From NCBI RefSeq assembly GCF_001645685.2, contig NZ_CP017080.1, forward strand, positions 1,974,001 through 2,038,000: a stretch of DNA of 64,000 nt. The letters are read 5' to 3'. Within the stretch, counting starts at the first letter, position 1. Every line of letters begins with the position of its first letter. The notes beneath the pieces were generated by a model. It worked only from the letters and a program-made list of their open reading frames with translations, was not told where the DNA came from and ran no database searches. A program made the translations under genes and the position numbers. The DNA is from Peribacillus muralis (GTDB lineage: Bacteria > Bacillota > Bacilli > Bacillales > DSM-1321). This document shows positions 1-9,687 of the stretch, in pieces.

Positions 1-1
1 G

Positions 2-109
2 AACGGTTTCACTGAATACCTGGAATTGAAACAGATTAACATCAATCTTGATGTCAAGCCAAGTGGCTGGATTGAAACCACCGGCTATTCACACGTCATG
101 ACTCACTAA
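2..109 (+). CDS. 3' end of an unidentified protein (truncated by window edge)
   Basis: An open frame enters from the left edge and stops at TAA 107-109, giving about 35 residues ending in SGWIETTGYSHVMTH. It sits about 65 bases upstream of the M24/hydantoinase genes on the same strand, so it is probably the preceding gene of that catabolic cluster. The tail is too short for me to assign a family. Confidence 0.55.
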   Translation, partial: NGFTEYLELKQININLDVKPSGWIETTGYSHVMTH

Positions 110-174
110 TGAGGTAAAAGGATCTACCATTTAATTATTTGTATAATTCAGAAAAAATACGAGGAGGAAGCATA

Positions 175-1410
175 ATGAAATTGATTGATGAGCTGTTAAA
201 TAACCCCATTAAACAAGAACTGGCTTTTCCAGAGGCGGAATATCACAGAAGATTGGCCGAAGTCCGTTCGAATATGGAAAAAGAAGAAATCGATGTTCTG
301 CTTGTTTCAAATACCTCCAATATAGGTTATCTGACTGGATATGACACCACGATGCCTTCAGGGTACACCGTGCTGATCGTTCCTAGCAGCGGAGAATTAA
401 TTTTACACTGCTCTGAACTGGAAGCTCCGTGCATGCTACTTAATGGCTGGACAAGAAATATTCAAGTATTTTACTGGTATGAAGCGCAAGATACAGGCAG
501 TGACCTCGCCAGAATTTTACTTGAGAACGGCTTTGACGGTAAGACGATCGGTCTGGAAATGGGCTATGCTGAAACGTTTGCAAGCGGTGCATTCGATACG
601 AAAAGCTATTTGACACTTAAGGGGAAATTGTCTAATGCCACCTTTACGGATGCTACAACCATGGTTATGGAAGTGCGATTGATTAAAACGGACAAAGAGC
701 TTACCTATATGAAGCAAGCGGGCGAATATTCGTGGCTTGGACTTCAAGCAAGCCTTCAGGCGATTCGTGAAGGTGTAAGTGAAAATGAAGTCGTGGCAAA
801 AGCCTATGAAGCTATCATTGGAGCGGGCAGCGAGTTAATGTCGATTGATCCGATGATGATGTCAGGCTATCGGACAGGTTATATGCCACATATCGCTTAT
901 CGCCGAAAAAAATTAGAGAAGGGTGACTCCGTCTACTTCGAGTTCACCGGTACGCATAACCGGTACAACGCACCGTCCATGCGAAGCGCGGTCGTAGGGG
1001 AACCGTCCAATGATGTTCAGAAACTTGCTGATGCAAGCATCGAAACTGTCAATCTGCTACTTGAAAATATTAAGCCTGGACGTACGGGGCATGAAGTAGC
1101 GCAATTCGCCAAAAAAGGATTGAAAAGTGTACCGGAAGCATTCTTTCATGGTGCGTTTGGGTATTCGATCGGGATGAGCTTTCAACCGACATGGACTGAG
1201 AATCCGATGTATATTGCAGATGGAAACGATAGGGAATTGAAGCCAGGAATGACGTTCCACCTACCGATTTGCATTTGGGTTCCAGGTGAATACGGGATCG
1301 GGTTTAGTGAAAGCATCGTAGTCACGGAAAAGGGTTGTGAATGTTTGACTCCAAATAAGAATTTATCTCTTACAATAGCTCCTGCACTTGCAGGAGGTGG
1401 TCGTGCATGA
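175..1410 (+). CDS. M24-family creatinase/ectoine-hydrolase-like hydrolase
   Basis: Predicted 411-residue cytosolic protein with a creatinase-type N-terminal domain (about residues 1-150) and a C-terminal pita-bread M24 domain. An upstream in-frame TTG at 139 is possible, but GAGGAGG at 161-167 sits 7 bases before ATG 175. Most metal ligands of M24 aminopeptidases are absent. The DxG...D segment reads EFTGTHNRYNAPSMR, the GHGIG histidine is Y in GYSIG, and the next glutamate is lost (GMTFHLP). Only the last glutamate (GFSES) remains. Creatinase and ectoine hydrolase show similar loss and cut C-N bonds in small guanidino or amide compounds, so I infer a small-molecule C-N hydrolase rather than a peptidase. 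The stop overlaps the hyuA start (ATGA), so it is translationally coupled to the hydantoinase genes. Substrate unknown. Confidence 0.8.
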   Translation: MKLIDELLNNPIKQELAFPEAEYHRRLAEVRSNMEKEEIDVLLVSNTSNIGYLTGYDTTMPSGYTVLIVPSSGELILHCSELEAPCMLLNGWTRNIQVFYWYEAQDTGSDLARILLENGFDGKTIGLEMGYAETFASGAFDTKSYLTLKGKLSNATFTDATTMVMEVRLIKTDKELTYMKQAGEYSWLGLQASLQAIREGVSENEVVAKAYEAIIGAGSELMSIDPMMMSGYRTGYMPHIAYRRKKLEKGDSVYFEFTGTHNRYNAPSMRSAVVGEPSNDVQKLADASIETVNLLLENIKPGRTGHEVAQFAKKGLKSVPEAFFHGAFGYSIGMSFQPTWTENPMYIADGNDRELKPGMTFHLPICIWVPGEYGIGFSESIVVTEKGCECLTPNKNLSLTIAPALAGGGRA

Positions 1411-3476
1411 GCACGGCTGCAACGGTCCGGATCGGAATTGACACTGGCGGAACTTTTACGGATTGCGTATTACTGCATGATGGGCATCCTGCTGTTGTCT
1501 TCAAGGTACCCTCCACACCTGAAAATCCAGCAAAAGCCATACTTCAAGGGCTGGAACGCCTTTGTATTGGAGCAGGCATCCCGCTAGAAGAAATAGATTT
1601 CATTGCACATGGAACAACTGTTGCTACTAATGCGATGCTGCAGGAACAATGGGCTAAAGTAGGCCTAATCACCACTAAGGGGTTCCGGGATATCCTTGAA
1701 ATCGGTACACAAATGCGGCCGGAGTTGTACGGGCTTCATCAAAAAAAACCCGCTCCGTTGGTAACTCGTGACTTAAGGGAGGAAGTTACGGAAAGAATCG
1801 ATGCGGACGGCCAGGTTGTTGATTCATTGGACGAAGATGAAGTACGGGATATAGTACGAAAATTGCTTAGTTCGGATATTGATAGTCTGGCAATCACATT
1901 GCTATTCTCATTCGCAAACCCGAAGCATGAAGCGGCCATTAGGGCCATAGTCAAAGAGATGGCGCCAGAGTTGTACGTTTGCATATCGTCCGAGGTCAGT
2001 CCGGAATTCCGAGAATATCCAAGGACCTCCACTACGGTAATAAACGGAGCTCTTGCCCCGATCATAAGGCGCTATCTTCGACATTTGCGAGAGGCGTTAA
2101 ACGAACGGGGAGCGGGACAGAGGCTTCATATCATGCAATCGAACGGAGGGAACGTTTCAGCGGAAGAAGCGGAAGGATCGGCGCACAACCTCATACTTAG
2201 CGGACCTGCCGGTGGAATCGTTGCTGCAGCTGAAATTGCCCGAAAGGCAGGATATCCCAATGCCTTGACTTTCGATATGGGTGGCACTAGCTCCGACGTA
2301 GGCTTGATCGTCAATGGCAGGGCGCAAATTATCCAGAATACAACGGTCAATGGTGCTTATCCGCTACAGGTGCCAACGGTGGACGTGCATACGATTGGAG
2401 CAGGAGGCGGCAGCATCGGGTGGTGTGACCAAGGAGGAGCACTTAAAGTTGGGCCGAAAAGTGCCGGCGCGGTTCCAGGACCTGCGTGCTATGGAAAAGG
2501 GGGAACGGAACCTACCGTCACGGATGCTAATCTCTTCCTCGGCAGGCTGAATGCCGATTATTACCTTGGTGGAGAATTCGATGTCTATCCAGAGCGTTCA
2601 GATGCAGTGCTTGAAGAATTGGCGAATGACATGGAGCTGGAATTGGAACGATTGGCATGGGGAATTATTGAAGTGGCAAATGCAAGCATGGTCGGTGCCC
2701 TTCGTGTAGTATCCAGCCGCAGGGGACATGATCCAAGAGATTTCGCTTTAATAGCTTTTGGAGGCGCCGGACCGTTACATGCGACAGCGCTGGCTAAAGA
2801 ATTGGGTGTCCGTAAGGTTATCGTCCCGGCAACTCCTGGAGTTCTTTGTGCACTTGGTTTGCTATTGAGTGATATTCGCCATGATTTCTCCCAGACGGAA
2901 GTATCGGCCATGGCTAACGTTGATGAGCATACTACTGAACAAAGCTTTCGGGAAATGGAAGGTCGGGGGATTTCCAGACTGGTGAACGACGGCGTTACGC
3001 CAAATCATATGAGGCTGGAGCGGTCATTGGATATTCGTTATTTAGGACAAGAACATTATCTCAACGTTCCCATAGAAGGTGAAATCACTTCAGAACTTCT
3101 CGAAGAATCAGGTAAGCGGTTTCATTCGGAACATGAAAACACATATGGTCATGCTGCTGAAGATGAACCGATCGAAATCGTCAATTTACGTTTGTCCGCC
3201 GTTGGCAAATTGAAACATTCCGAGCAGGGAAGCATGTACCATGAAGAGTCGACAACCGGTCAACCTCTGCCAAGTGATAAAAGGTCCGTTTACTTCAGCG
3301 GGCAAGGTTGGTGTGATACGCCAATATATCGACGGAAGAGTCTCGTACAGGGTTATACGATTGTAGGACCAGCCATCATCGAGCAAATGGATACAACTCT
3401 AATCGTCGAACCTGGACAATGGGTTGAATCTGATCAACACGGAAATATGATCGTGACATTGGGGGACTTTGTATGA
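1407..3476 (+). CDS. hyuA: Hydantoinase/oxoprolinase family protein, subunit A (HyuA-like)
   Basis: 689 residues, the usual length of the ATP-binding subunit of N-methylhydantoinase, 5-oxoprolinase and acetone-carboxylase-type enzymes. It opens with the ATPase phosphate loop GIDTGGTFTD, followed by the Hydantoinase_A core with MGGTSSDVGL near residue 295 and FGGAGPLHA near 450. With HyuB it is expected to drive ATP-dependent opening of a cyclic amide or imide ring. It overlaps the genes on both sides by 4 bases (ATGA), implying a coupled operon with the M24 hydrolase. N-methylhydantoin or another creatinine-type compound is a reasonable substrate guess because of the creatinase-like neighbour, but related proteins act on many lactams. 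Confidence 0.9.
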   Translation: MSTAATVRIGIDTGGTFTDCVLLHDGHPAVVFKVPSTPENPAKAILQGLERLCIGAGIPLEEIDFIAHGTTVATNAMLQEQWAKVGLITTKGFRDILEIGTQMRPELYGLHQKKPAPLVTRDLREEVTERIDADGQVVDSLDEDEVRDIVRKLLSSDIDSLAITLLFSFANPKHEAAIRAIVKEMAPELYVCISSEVSPEFREYPRTSTTVINGALAPIIRRYLRHLREALNERGAGQRLHIMQSNGGNVSAEEAEGSAHNLILSGPAGGIVAAAEIARKAGYPNALTFDMGGTSSDVGLIVNGRAQIIQNTTVNGAYPLQVPTVDVHTIGAGGGSIGWCDQGGALKVGPKSAGAVPGPACYGKGGTEPTVTDANLFLGRLNADYYLGGEFDVYPERSDAVLEELANDMELELERLAWGIIEVANASMVGALRVVSSRRGHDPRDFALIAFGGAGPLHATALAKELGVRKVIVPATPGVLCALGLLLSDIRHDFSQTEVSAMANVDEHTTEQSFREMEGRGISRLVNDGVTPNHMRLERSLDIRYLGQEHYLNVPIEGEITSELLEESGKRFHSEHENTYGHAAEDEPIEIVNLRLSAVGKLKHSEQGSMYHEESTTGQPLPSDKRSVYFSGQGWCDTPIYRRKSLVQGYTIVGPAIIEQMDTTLIVEPGQWVESDQHGNMIVTLGDFV

Positions 3477-5221
3477 AGCGAAAAACGGAAATGAAAGCAC
3501 CAACCTTGGAGACAGGTTCCAAACTGGCAATTCATGAGATGGACGCCATTACGGTGGAAGTCGTGTATAGTGCACTCCTTGCTGCAGCGGATGAAATGAG
3601 CGGAGCGTTAGGGAGAAGTGCATATTCACCAATCATCAGGGAAATGATCGATTATTCATGCGCCATTTTTGATCCTGAAGGGAATCTTGTGGCACAAGCA
3701 GAAAACATTCCAGCTCACCTTGGGTCGATGGGTGCTGCTTTAAACGAGTTGTTCAAGGATTTTCCTTCCAGCGAATTTCAGCCAGGAGATGCCTTCCTTG
3801 TCAACGACCCTTATCGTGGCGGACAGCATACCCCCGATCTGCATGTGTTTACCCCTTCTTTTGCTGAGGGGTGTTTGATAGGCATTTGCGGTACGATTGC
3901 CCACCATGCAGATATGGGAGGGAAAAATCCTGGGACCGAAGGATTCGATAACCGCTCGATTTTTGAAGAGGGTCTGCGGATCCCTCCTGTCAGACTGGCA
4001 ACTGCGGAAGTGATAAATGAAGCGGTGACAACGATCATTGCTGGTAACGTAAGGGAGCCAAAGGCGACGATGGGCGATTTGCGGGCGCAACTTGCCGCTT
4101 GCCGTTATGGGGAACGCCGTCTGCGTGAACTGGCAGAAAGATATGGCTCTAATACCCTGTTGAACGTAATGGGCAGGGCAATGGATTATTCGGAGACCCG
4201 GATGAAAGTTGAATTGTCACAAATGGAGGATGCAAAAACAACGGTCAGCGGGTGGCTTGACGATGATGGCATTGGTGGAGGACCGGTCGAAATCCGCATA
4301 ACCGTTTGTAAATCCGGAAATGAGATAGAGGTGGATTTTTCAGGGACAGCGGCTCAAATGCCAGGCGGAATGAATGTACCTCCAGCAGCTGCAGCTTCGG
4401 CAGTGTTATATGCAGTTAAATGTGTCGTGGACCCAAGCACTCCGCAAAATCAAGGCTGCTTTCGCCCCATCCATATGCATTTTCCTGAAGGAAGTCTTGT
4501 AAATCCAGCCTTTCCCGCAGCTGTCAGTCTGCGTCACCTTGCTGTTCAGCGAATAGCGGATACCATCATTCGGGCGTTGTCTGAGCTATATCCTGAAAGA
4601 ACGGCAGCCGGTTCGTTCGTTGGTTTTTCCAGCCTGGCAATCGATAGCTGGCACCCAGTCAATGGAGAACCTAGGGTGATTCAGGATGATTTAGGAGGAG
4701 GAATGGGAGCACATCAGTATGGTGATGGCATCGATGCTGTTGATACACATTGTGGAAATGTGGCCATCCTGCCGGCAGAAGTTTGTGAGCTTAGTTATCT
4801 GATACGGATCCGTTCCACCGAACTGATTCCCGATTCTGGAGGTGCTGGGGAGAAGAGAGGTGGCTTGGGCATACGAAGGGAATATGAAATTCTTGAACGG
4901 GAGCACTCCGGTTTGGTATATACAGAACAGGCTGAACCTGATTTCTCCCCTTGGGCAATGGCAGGGGGAAGAGCTGGCATACCTGCCAGGATACGGCATG
5001 TCCGATTGGATGGCACGGAGCAGTCTTTACGAAAAGGATATTTCCAGGCTCTGCCTGGAGAAAGACTGATTATCGAAACATCAGGCGGAGGAGGCTATGG
5101 CAAACCATCTAAGCGTGATCCGGAGCTAATAGGCGAAGATATCCGACAAGGAAAGGCAAGTGTGGAAGCAGTAACAGCCGTATACGGTGCTGATGTGAAA
5201 AATGGTTTTGTAGGTATCTGA
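3473..5221 (+). CDS. hyuB: Hydantoinase/oxoprolinase family protein, subunit B (HyuB-like)
   Basis: 582 residues, matching the Hydantoinase_B family throughout. Typical signatures are the N-terminal DAITVEVVYSALLAAADEM, NDPYRGGQHTPDLHVF, GTIAHHADMGGKNPG and the C-terminal SGGGGYGKP. It forms the catalytic partner of the HyuA ATPase in the cytosol. The start overlaps the hyuA stop (GTATGA). A 10-bp perfect inverted repeat follows 41 bases downstream, which probably ends or attenuates the M24-hyuA-hyuB transcript before the permease. Confidence 0.9.
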   Translation: MKRKTEMKAPTLETGSKLAIHEMDAITVEVVYSALLAAADEMSGALGRSAYSPIIREMIDYSCAIFDPEGNLVAQAENIPAHLGSMGAALNELFKDFPSSEFQPGDAFLVNDPYRGGQHTPDLHVFTPSFAEGCLIGICGTIAHHADMGGKNPGTEGFDNRSIFEEGLRIPPVRLATAEVINEAVTTIIAGNVREPKATMGDLRAQLAACRYGERRLRELAERYGSNTLLNVMGRAMDYSETRMKVELSQMEDAKTTVSGWLDDDGIGGGPVEIRITVCKSGNEIEVDFSGTAAQMPGGMNVPPAAAASAVLYAVKCVVDPSTPQNQGCFRPIHMHFPEGSLVNPAFPAAVSLRHLAVQRIADTIIRALSELYPERTAAGSFVGFSSLAIDSWHPVNGEPRVIQDDLGGGMGAHQYGDGIDAVDTHCGNVAILPAEVCELSYLIRIRSTELIPDSGGAGEKRGGLGIRREYEILEREHSGLVYTEQAEPDFSPWAMAGGRAGIPARIRHVRLDGTEQSLRKGYFQALPGERLIIETSGGGGYGKPSKRDPELIGEDIRQGKASVEAVTAVYGADVKNGFVGI

Positions 5222-5262
5222 AATTTTCTATTGCCCCATTAAAGAATTTGAAGGGATTTTAA

Positions 5263-5290
5263 TGGAAAGCCCTTTTTCAAGGGCTTTCCA
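5263..5290 (+). terminator. Inverted repeat, possible attenuator between hyuB and permease
   Basis: TGGAAAGCCC (5263-5272) and GGGCTTTCCA (5281-5290) form a perfect 10-bp stem with an 8-base loop. There is no T-run after it, so it may be an mRNA 3' stabiliser or attenuator rather than a classical terminator. Confidence 0.4.
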
Positions 5291-5347
5291 ATACGATGAA
5301 AAAGCTTCTTATGGGTATGAAAAACTAATGAAGAGGGAAGGAACAAG

Positions 5348-7015
5348 ATGATGAATCTTAACTCAGATGAGGTAACGAGTCAGGCGGGGAGTACCGTCTC
5401 AGCTTCCGAGGATCTTCCTCGAAAGTCGTCCGGCCTCGTACGGGAGCTTTCTTTATTTGACACCGCAGCATATGGTGTACTTGCTGCAGGGGCTCTCTTT
5501 GGTACATTGTATATTTTCCCGTTGCCGCAGTCCATTCTGCCTGGCTTGAATATTCCCTTATCAGTCCTGATCGCTATGGCGTTGATGATTCCGGTTTTTG
5601 CTTTATATGCAGGCCTTGGATCGGCCATGCCAAGGGCAGGCGGTGATTATCTATATCAAACGCGTGCCATCCATCCAGCCATTGGTTTTTCATTTACATT
5701 TGCCTGGGAAGTATTCATTTGGGTCACCTTTACGACAACTGGAGGACTGGTTGTATCCACCCTTGGTTTGCAGCCTTTGTTTTATAATTTAGGACTGAAA
5801 TATGATTCGGCAGGATTGCTTAACGCAGCTAGTTGGATAGGCAGTGACACCGGATTGTTCGTGACTATTCTCGTTTTGTCATTTTTATCATTCCTCCTAA
5901 CGCTCAAGGGGATTGGGAGCGGCCGTAATATCCAAAGATACGTCATCCTGCCTGCCGTTGTTTTATCAAACATCGTCTTGATCATATTGCTTCTAATGGC
6001 TCATGATTCTTTCATCACGGACTTTAACGCTTGGCATGAAAAAGCCCTCGGGGTCCCGAATTATTCACAATCGGTAATTGATGCCGCTGCCAATGAGGGA
6101 TTTGTACAGCAAAAGTTCTCTTTGCGGAATACCTTTCTTTTCCTTTCCGTTACCGGAGTCATTTGGTATGTAGCATTCGGGGCTCAGGGACTATTGGGTG
6201 AGACGAAGCAAGCCAACAATTTTAAAAAGTTGTTCAACGCCTTCACGATGGGCGGTATCTATGTTGGACTTGTGTCTTGGGCGCTTCCAACATGGTTATT
6301 CCAGCGCATGGTCGGCAGTGATTTTTTAAATGCCTACTCGCATGCTTTCTATAGCGGAGGGATTGAGGCTCCAGCTGGAGTGACCGTCACTAGTTTCGTC
6401 ATGATGACGACTACGAACCCGATCGTATTAATTTTATTATCTCTCGGCTTCATCGCGGTCGGCTTTTATTTCGCGACATCCGTTTTCCTTAACATGACCC
6501 GTGTACTGAGCGGGATGGGCGTGGACCGCACGCTTCCAAGATGGTTTGCGAAAATTAGTGAAAAAACACATGCCCCAATAAATGCTGCCATTTTTTATTT
6601 GGCTTTGGCTACCATTCTTAATTTCCTATATTGGATTAGTCCAAGCTTGAGGAACACGATGATGTTAGCAGGAGCTTTTACAGGTGTTGGTATCGTGGCA
6701 ATTACTGGGCTGGCAGGTGTTTTATTTCCTTACAGGGCCAAAACGATATTTGATGCATCACCGGTCGCAAAGTATAAACTGTTCGGCCTGCCGCTCATTA
6801 CGGTTGTCGGTGCCATCGTTTTCCTGTCAGGCGGAGGGGTTACCTTAATGAATCTCATCTATCCAGAGCTTGGTTTTACGACTCCTGAAGCACGCGGCCT
6901 GGTCGTCTTCAGTTTGGTTGCATCTTTTATCTGGTATTACTTGTATCGTGCATACCTGAAGAGCTTTCACGGGTTGAACACAGACCTTGCCTTTAAACAA
7001 GCCCCACCTGAATGA
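5348..7015 (+). CDS. APC-superfamily amino acid/amine permease
   Basis: 555 residues with a cytoplasmic head of about 35 residues (SGLVRELSLFDT) and about 12 hydrophobic segments. The LYAGLGSAMPRAGGDYLYQTRAIHP stretch (first part of TM2/loop 3) is typical of APC permeases. A GAGGGAAGG ribosome site lies 7 bases before ATG. Gene order suggests it imports the substrate of the M24/hydantoinase enzymes or their amino-acid product, by proton or sodium symport at the membrane. Specificity cannot be read from sequence. Confidence 0.85.
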   Translation: MMNLNSDEVTSQAGSTVSASEDLPRKSSGLVRELSLFDTAAYGVLAAGALFGTLYIFPLPQSILPGLNIPLSVLIAMALMIPVFALYAGLGSAMPRAGGDYLYQTRAIHPAIGFSFTFAWEVFIWVTFTTTGGLVVSTLGLQPLFYNLGLKYDSAGLLNAASWIGSDTGLFVTILVLSFLSFLLTLKGIGSGRNIQRYVILPAVVLSNIVLIILLLMAHDSFITDFNAWHEKALGVPNYSQSVIDAAANEGFVQQKFSLRNTFLFLSVTGVIWYVAFGAQGLLGETKQANNFKKLFNAFTMGGIYVGLVSWALPTWLFQRMVGSDFLNAYSHAFYSGGIEAPAGVTVTSFVMMTTTNPIVLILLSLGFIAVGFYFATSVFLNMTRVLSGMGVDRTLPRWFAKISEKTHAPINAAIFYLALATILNFLYWISPSLRNTMMLAGAFTGVGIVAITGLAGVLFPYRAKTIFDASPVAKYKLFGLPLITVVGAIVFLSGGGVTLMNLIYPELGFTTPEARGLVVFSLVASFIWYYLYRAYLKSFHGLNTDLAFKQAPPE

Positions 7016-7062
7016 TTTCCGTGTTGCAAGCAAGCAAAATAGAACGAGAAGGGGGAACCTGA

Positions 7063-7143
7063 ATGAATGTAAGGATAGTCAGGCGAAGTTCTATATTGCT
7101 TATCCCAAAATCTATCATCATCAGTACCTTATTTAGCCGATAA
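7063..7143 (+). CDS. Possible 26-residue small protein or leader peptide
   Basis: ATG at 7063 follows a good ribosome site (AAGGGGG, 7-base spacing). The 26 codons encode a basic N-terminus (MNVRIVRRSS) then a hydrophobic stretch (ILLIPKSIIIS). It lies between the permease and the dehydrogenase-like gene and could be a leader peptide or small membrane peptide. It could equally be chance. Confidence 0.3.
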   Translation: MNVRIVRRSSILLIPKSIIISTLFSR

Positions 7144-7198
7144 AAAATGGCTGAATATAAAAAAAGAAAATAGACATCTAGTATAGGAGGAGAATGTT

Positions 7199-8341
7199 TT
7201 GAGTAAAATCGCAGTAATCGGTGCAACAGGAACAATCGGAAAAATTATTGTAAGAGACCTTGTAACGAGCGGGTTCGAAGTGATCGCGGCGGATATGAAC
7301 GAGGAAAATCTAAATTACTTGGCCCGTCAATTGGGTTCCAGCGTACAAATCGCAAAATTGGATGTTACCGATCTGAAGCAAACGAAGGAAGTATTAAGTG
7401 AAGCGAAGGTCTGTGTTAATGCGACAAACTTTAAGTTTAACGTGAATGTTATGAACGCGGCTGCGGCTGCAGGTGTTAGTGTATTGGATCTGGGAGGGCT
7501 ATTTACATTCACGAAAAAGCAATTGGCCATGGATGCGGAGATGAAAAAAGCGGGAATTCTTTCGATTGTCGGAATGGGCTCCGATCCAGGAACATCCAAC
7601 ATCTTTTGCCGATACGGGATTGACCAGTTGGATGTTGCTGAAGAAATCCATATTCGTTACGGATCCACCACTTCTGGCGTTACGTTTGCTTTTGCACCCG
7701 ATACGTATATTGATGAAGCTGTGAAGAACGCACTTGCTGTAAAAGATGGAAAATTGGTGGAAATCCAACCGTTGGCCGATGAAGAATATACCCATTTTCA
7801 TGAGGATTTGGGCATTCAGAAAACCTATTCAATCATACATTCGGAGTTGGCTACATTACCCACCAGCTTTCCAAATGTAAAAAAAATCACCTACAAAGAT
7901 ACGTGGGATCCAGACACCATCGAGAAAATTAACGTCCTGAATGAACTAGGTTTAATCGATACTAAAGCAATGGAGGATGGCACAGTCCCAAGGAGGCAGC
8001 TTGTTTCCTTGCTATCCAAAGTGCTAGCAGCAAAAGAGAAACCGATATGGGGGAAAGATTCCTTATTGGTGGAAGTGAAAGGAATCAAGAACGGTAATCC
8101 TACGACAATAAGGATGGAATTATTGTCAGGGTATCAGGAAGAGTGGGATGCAAGCCCCACTCAATACGCTACAGCCATTCCTGCCTCCATCGTTGCGCAA
8201 ATGCTGTTGAAAGGCGAAATTACCGAAATTGGTGTCAAACCGCCTGAATTATGTGTAGATCCAGAAACGTATATCTCTTATCTCAAGCAAAAAAACGTAG
8301 AATTGTATACGACGTTTAGTGAAACCAGGAAATTAAAATAG
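7199..8341 (+). CDS. Saccharopine-dehydrogenase-like NAD(P)-binding oxidoreductase
   Basis: 380 residues with an N-terminal Rossmann fold (IAVIGATGTIGK, residues 4-15) and a saccharopine-dehydrogenase-type C-terminal domain from about residue 125 (MGSDPGTSN). The start is TTG: a strong AGGAGG lies 9 bases upstream, while the nearby ATG at 7194 runs straight into a stop. Relatives reduce imines or form C-N bonds between amino acids and oxo acids (saccharopine, carboxynorspermidine, opine-type). Its place after the hydantoinase-permease genes suggests it handles the amino-acid product of that pathway; this is inference. A 17-bp hairpin follows the stop. Confidence 0.75.
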   Translation: MSKIAVIGATGTIGKIIVRDLVTSGFEVIAADMNEENLNYLARQLGSSVQIAKLDVTDLKQTKEVLSEAKVCVNATNFKFNVNVMNAAAAAGVSVLDLGGLFTFTKKQLAMDAEMKKAGILSIVGMGSDPGTSNIFCRYGIDQLDVAEEIHIRYGSTTSGVTFAFAPDTYIDEAVKNALAVKDGKLVEIQPLADEEYTHFHEDLGIQKTYSIIHSELATLPTSFPNVKKITYKDTWDPDTIEKINVLNELGLIDTKAMEDGTVPRRQLVSLLSKVLAAKEKPIWGKDSLLVEVKGIKNGNPTTIRMELLSGYQEEWDASPTQYATAIPASIVAQMLLKGEITEIGVKPPELCVDPETYISYLKQKNVELYTTFSETRKLK

Positions 8342-8359
8342 ATTCATAGGAATGACCGA

Positions 8360-8400
8360 CCATACACGTAAAGCGCCAATATCGCGCTTTACGTGTATGG
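8360..8400. terminator. Strong 17-bp hairpin after the dehydrogenase-like gene
   Basis: CCATACACGTAAAGCGC (8360-8376) and its exact complement (8384-8400) flank a 7-base loop. No T-run follows on either strand, so the end-of-transcript role is inferred from position only. Confidence 0.5.
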
Positions 8401-8427
8401 ATTGAAATATCATGCGAGGTGGACGGA

Positions 8428-9687
8428 ATGCCTCAGATTGAACCAACCGGGCATTCAATAGAGAAGTTCGGTTATAAACAGGAATTGAAGAGGACACTGT
8501 CATTGGGGGATTTATTCGTATATGGGCTGGCTCTCATGGTACCGATCGCTCCATTTGGCATTTATGGTTATGTTGTCAAGGCTTAAAATGGGATGGTGGC
8601 ACTGACGTATTTGATAGGTATGCTTGCAATGCTCTTTACAGCGTTCAGCTATATGAGAATGTCGGAAGCCTTTCCGATTTCCGGTTCCGTCTATTCGTAT
8701 GCCCAGCGGGGGATAAACGATTTTTACGGTTTTCTCGCCGGATGGATCATTTTGTTGGATTTACCTTGTCTCGGCAGCAATACACTTTTGAATTATTTTG
8801 GAATGAAAATCAGTTCTTATTTTAATAAAATCATTTTGATCCTCATACCTATCGTACTTGCCATCTATATCTTCTTCGGATTCATGGCTGTTTCAAAGGA
8901 AATCAATGGAGCCGAATTTCGTTTAAACCGTTGTATGACCCTGGCCAGTTCAGCATTACATCATTGATGGGGGCGGTCTCCATTGCCGCTTTGAGCTTTT
9001 GGGATTTCATTCTATTTCAACACTTACCGAGGAGAAGAAGGATCCAAGAAGGATATAGGCAAAGACATGCTTTGGGCATTGGTAGCGATTGGTTTCATTT
9101 TTATGACAAACCTGGATATCCGCTCTCATCTGGCCAGAGTACACAAGTTTTAGGAATACCGATACAGCGTTTTATGATATTGCAGAGGCTGCAGGAGGGC
9201 CATGGCTGAAAATGCTTGCCGCTTTACCCATGTCATTAGCTTTTGGTTTCGCCAATGCCATGGTTTTCCAAGCAGCGATTTCCCGATTGCTGTTCAGCAT
9301 GGCGAGAGATAAGAAGCTTCCAGAATTTTTGGCAAAGGTACATCCAAAACATCAGACACCATATATGAGTACAATCGTAGTTGCCATTCTTTCGTTATTG
9401 ATAGCCTCTTTTTTTGCCGAACATCTGGGTGAGCTCCCGTTATCGGTTAACTTTGGAGCTTTGACGGGCTTCATCCTGCTCCATCTTTCAGTCATCTCCC
9501 ATTTTTTTATCAACCAAAAAAGCGGAGATTATTTCAAACACCCTTTATGCCTGCCTTTGGGTTAATGTTCATCATCTATGTATGGTGCAGTTTATCGTGG
9601 TTTGCCCTCCTGTTAGGAGCTTGTTGGATACTGATTGGATCGATGTATTATTATTTTTTCTTATTTAAATCTAAAAAATACGAGTGA
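8428..9687 (+). pseudogene. Disrupted APC-family amino acid permease
   Basis: Piecing frames together gives one APC permease of about 415 residues. It starts at ATG 8428 (MPQIEPTGHSIEKFGYKQEL) and ends at TGA 9685-9687. An in-frame TAA at 8584-8586 interrupts the first membrane region (GIYGYVVKA-stop-NGMVALTYLIGM). Frame changes are needed near 8925, 9005, 9050, 9150 and 9540 to keep permease-like sequence such as SEAFPISGSVYSYAQRG, DIAEAAGGPWLKMLAALPMS and AISRLLFSMARDKKLPEFL. It is a decayed copy downstream of the intact permease operon. Clustered sequencing errors are an alternative, but no neighbour shows them. Confidence 0.85.
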
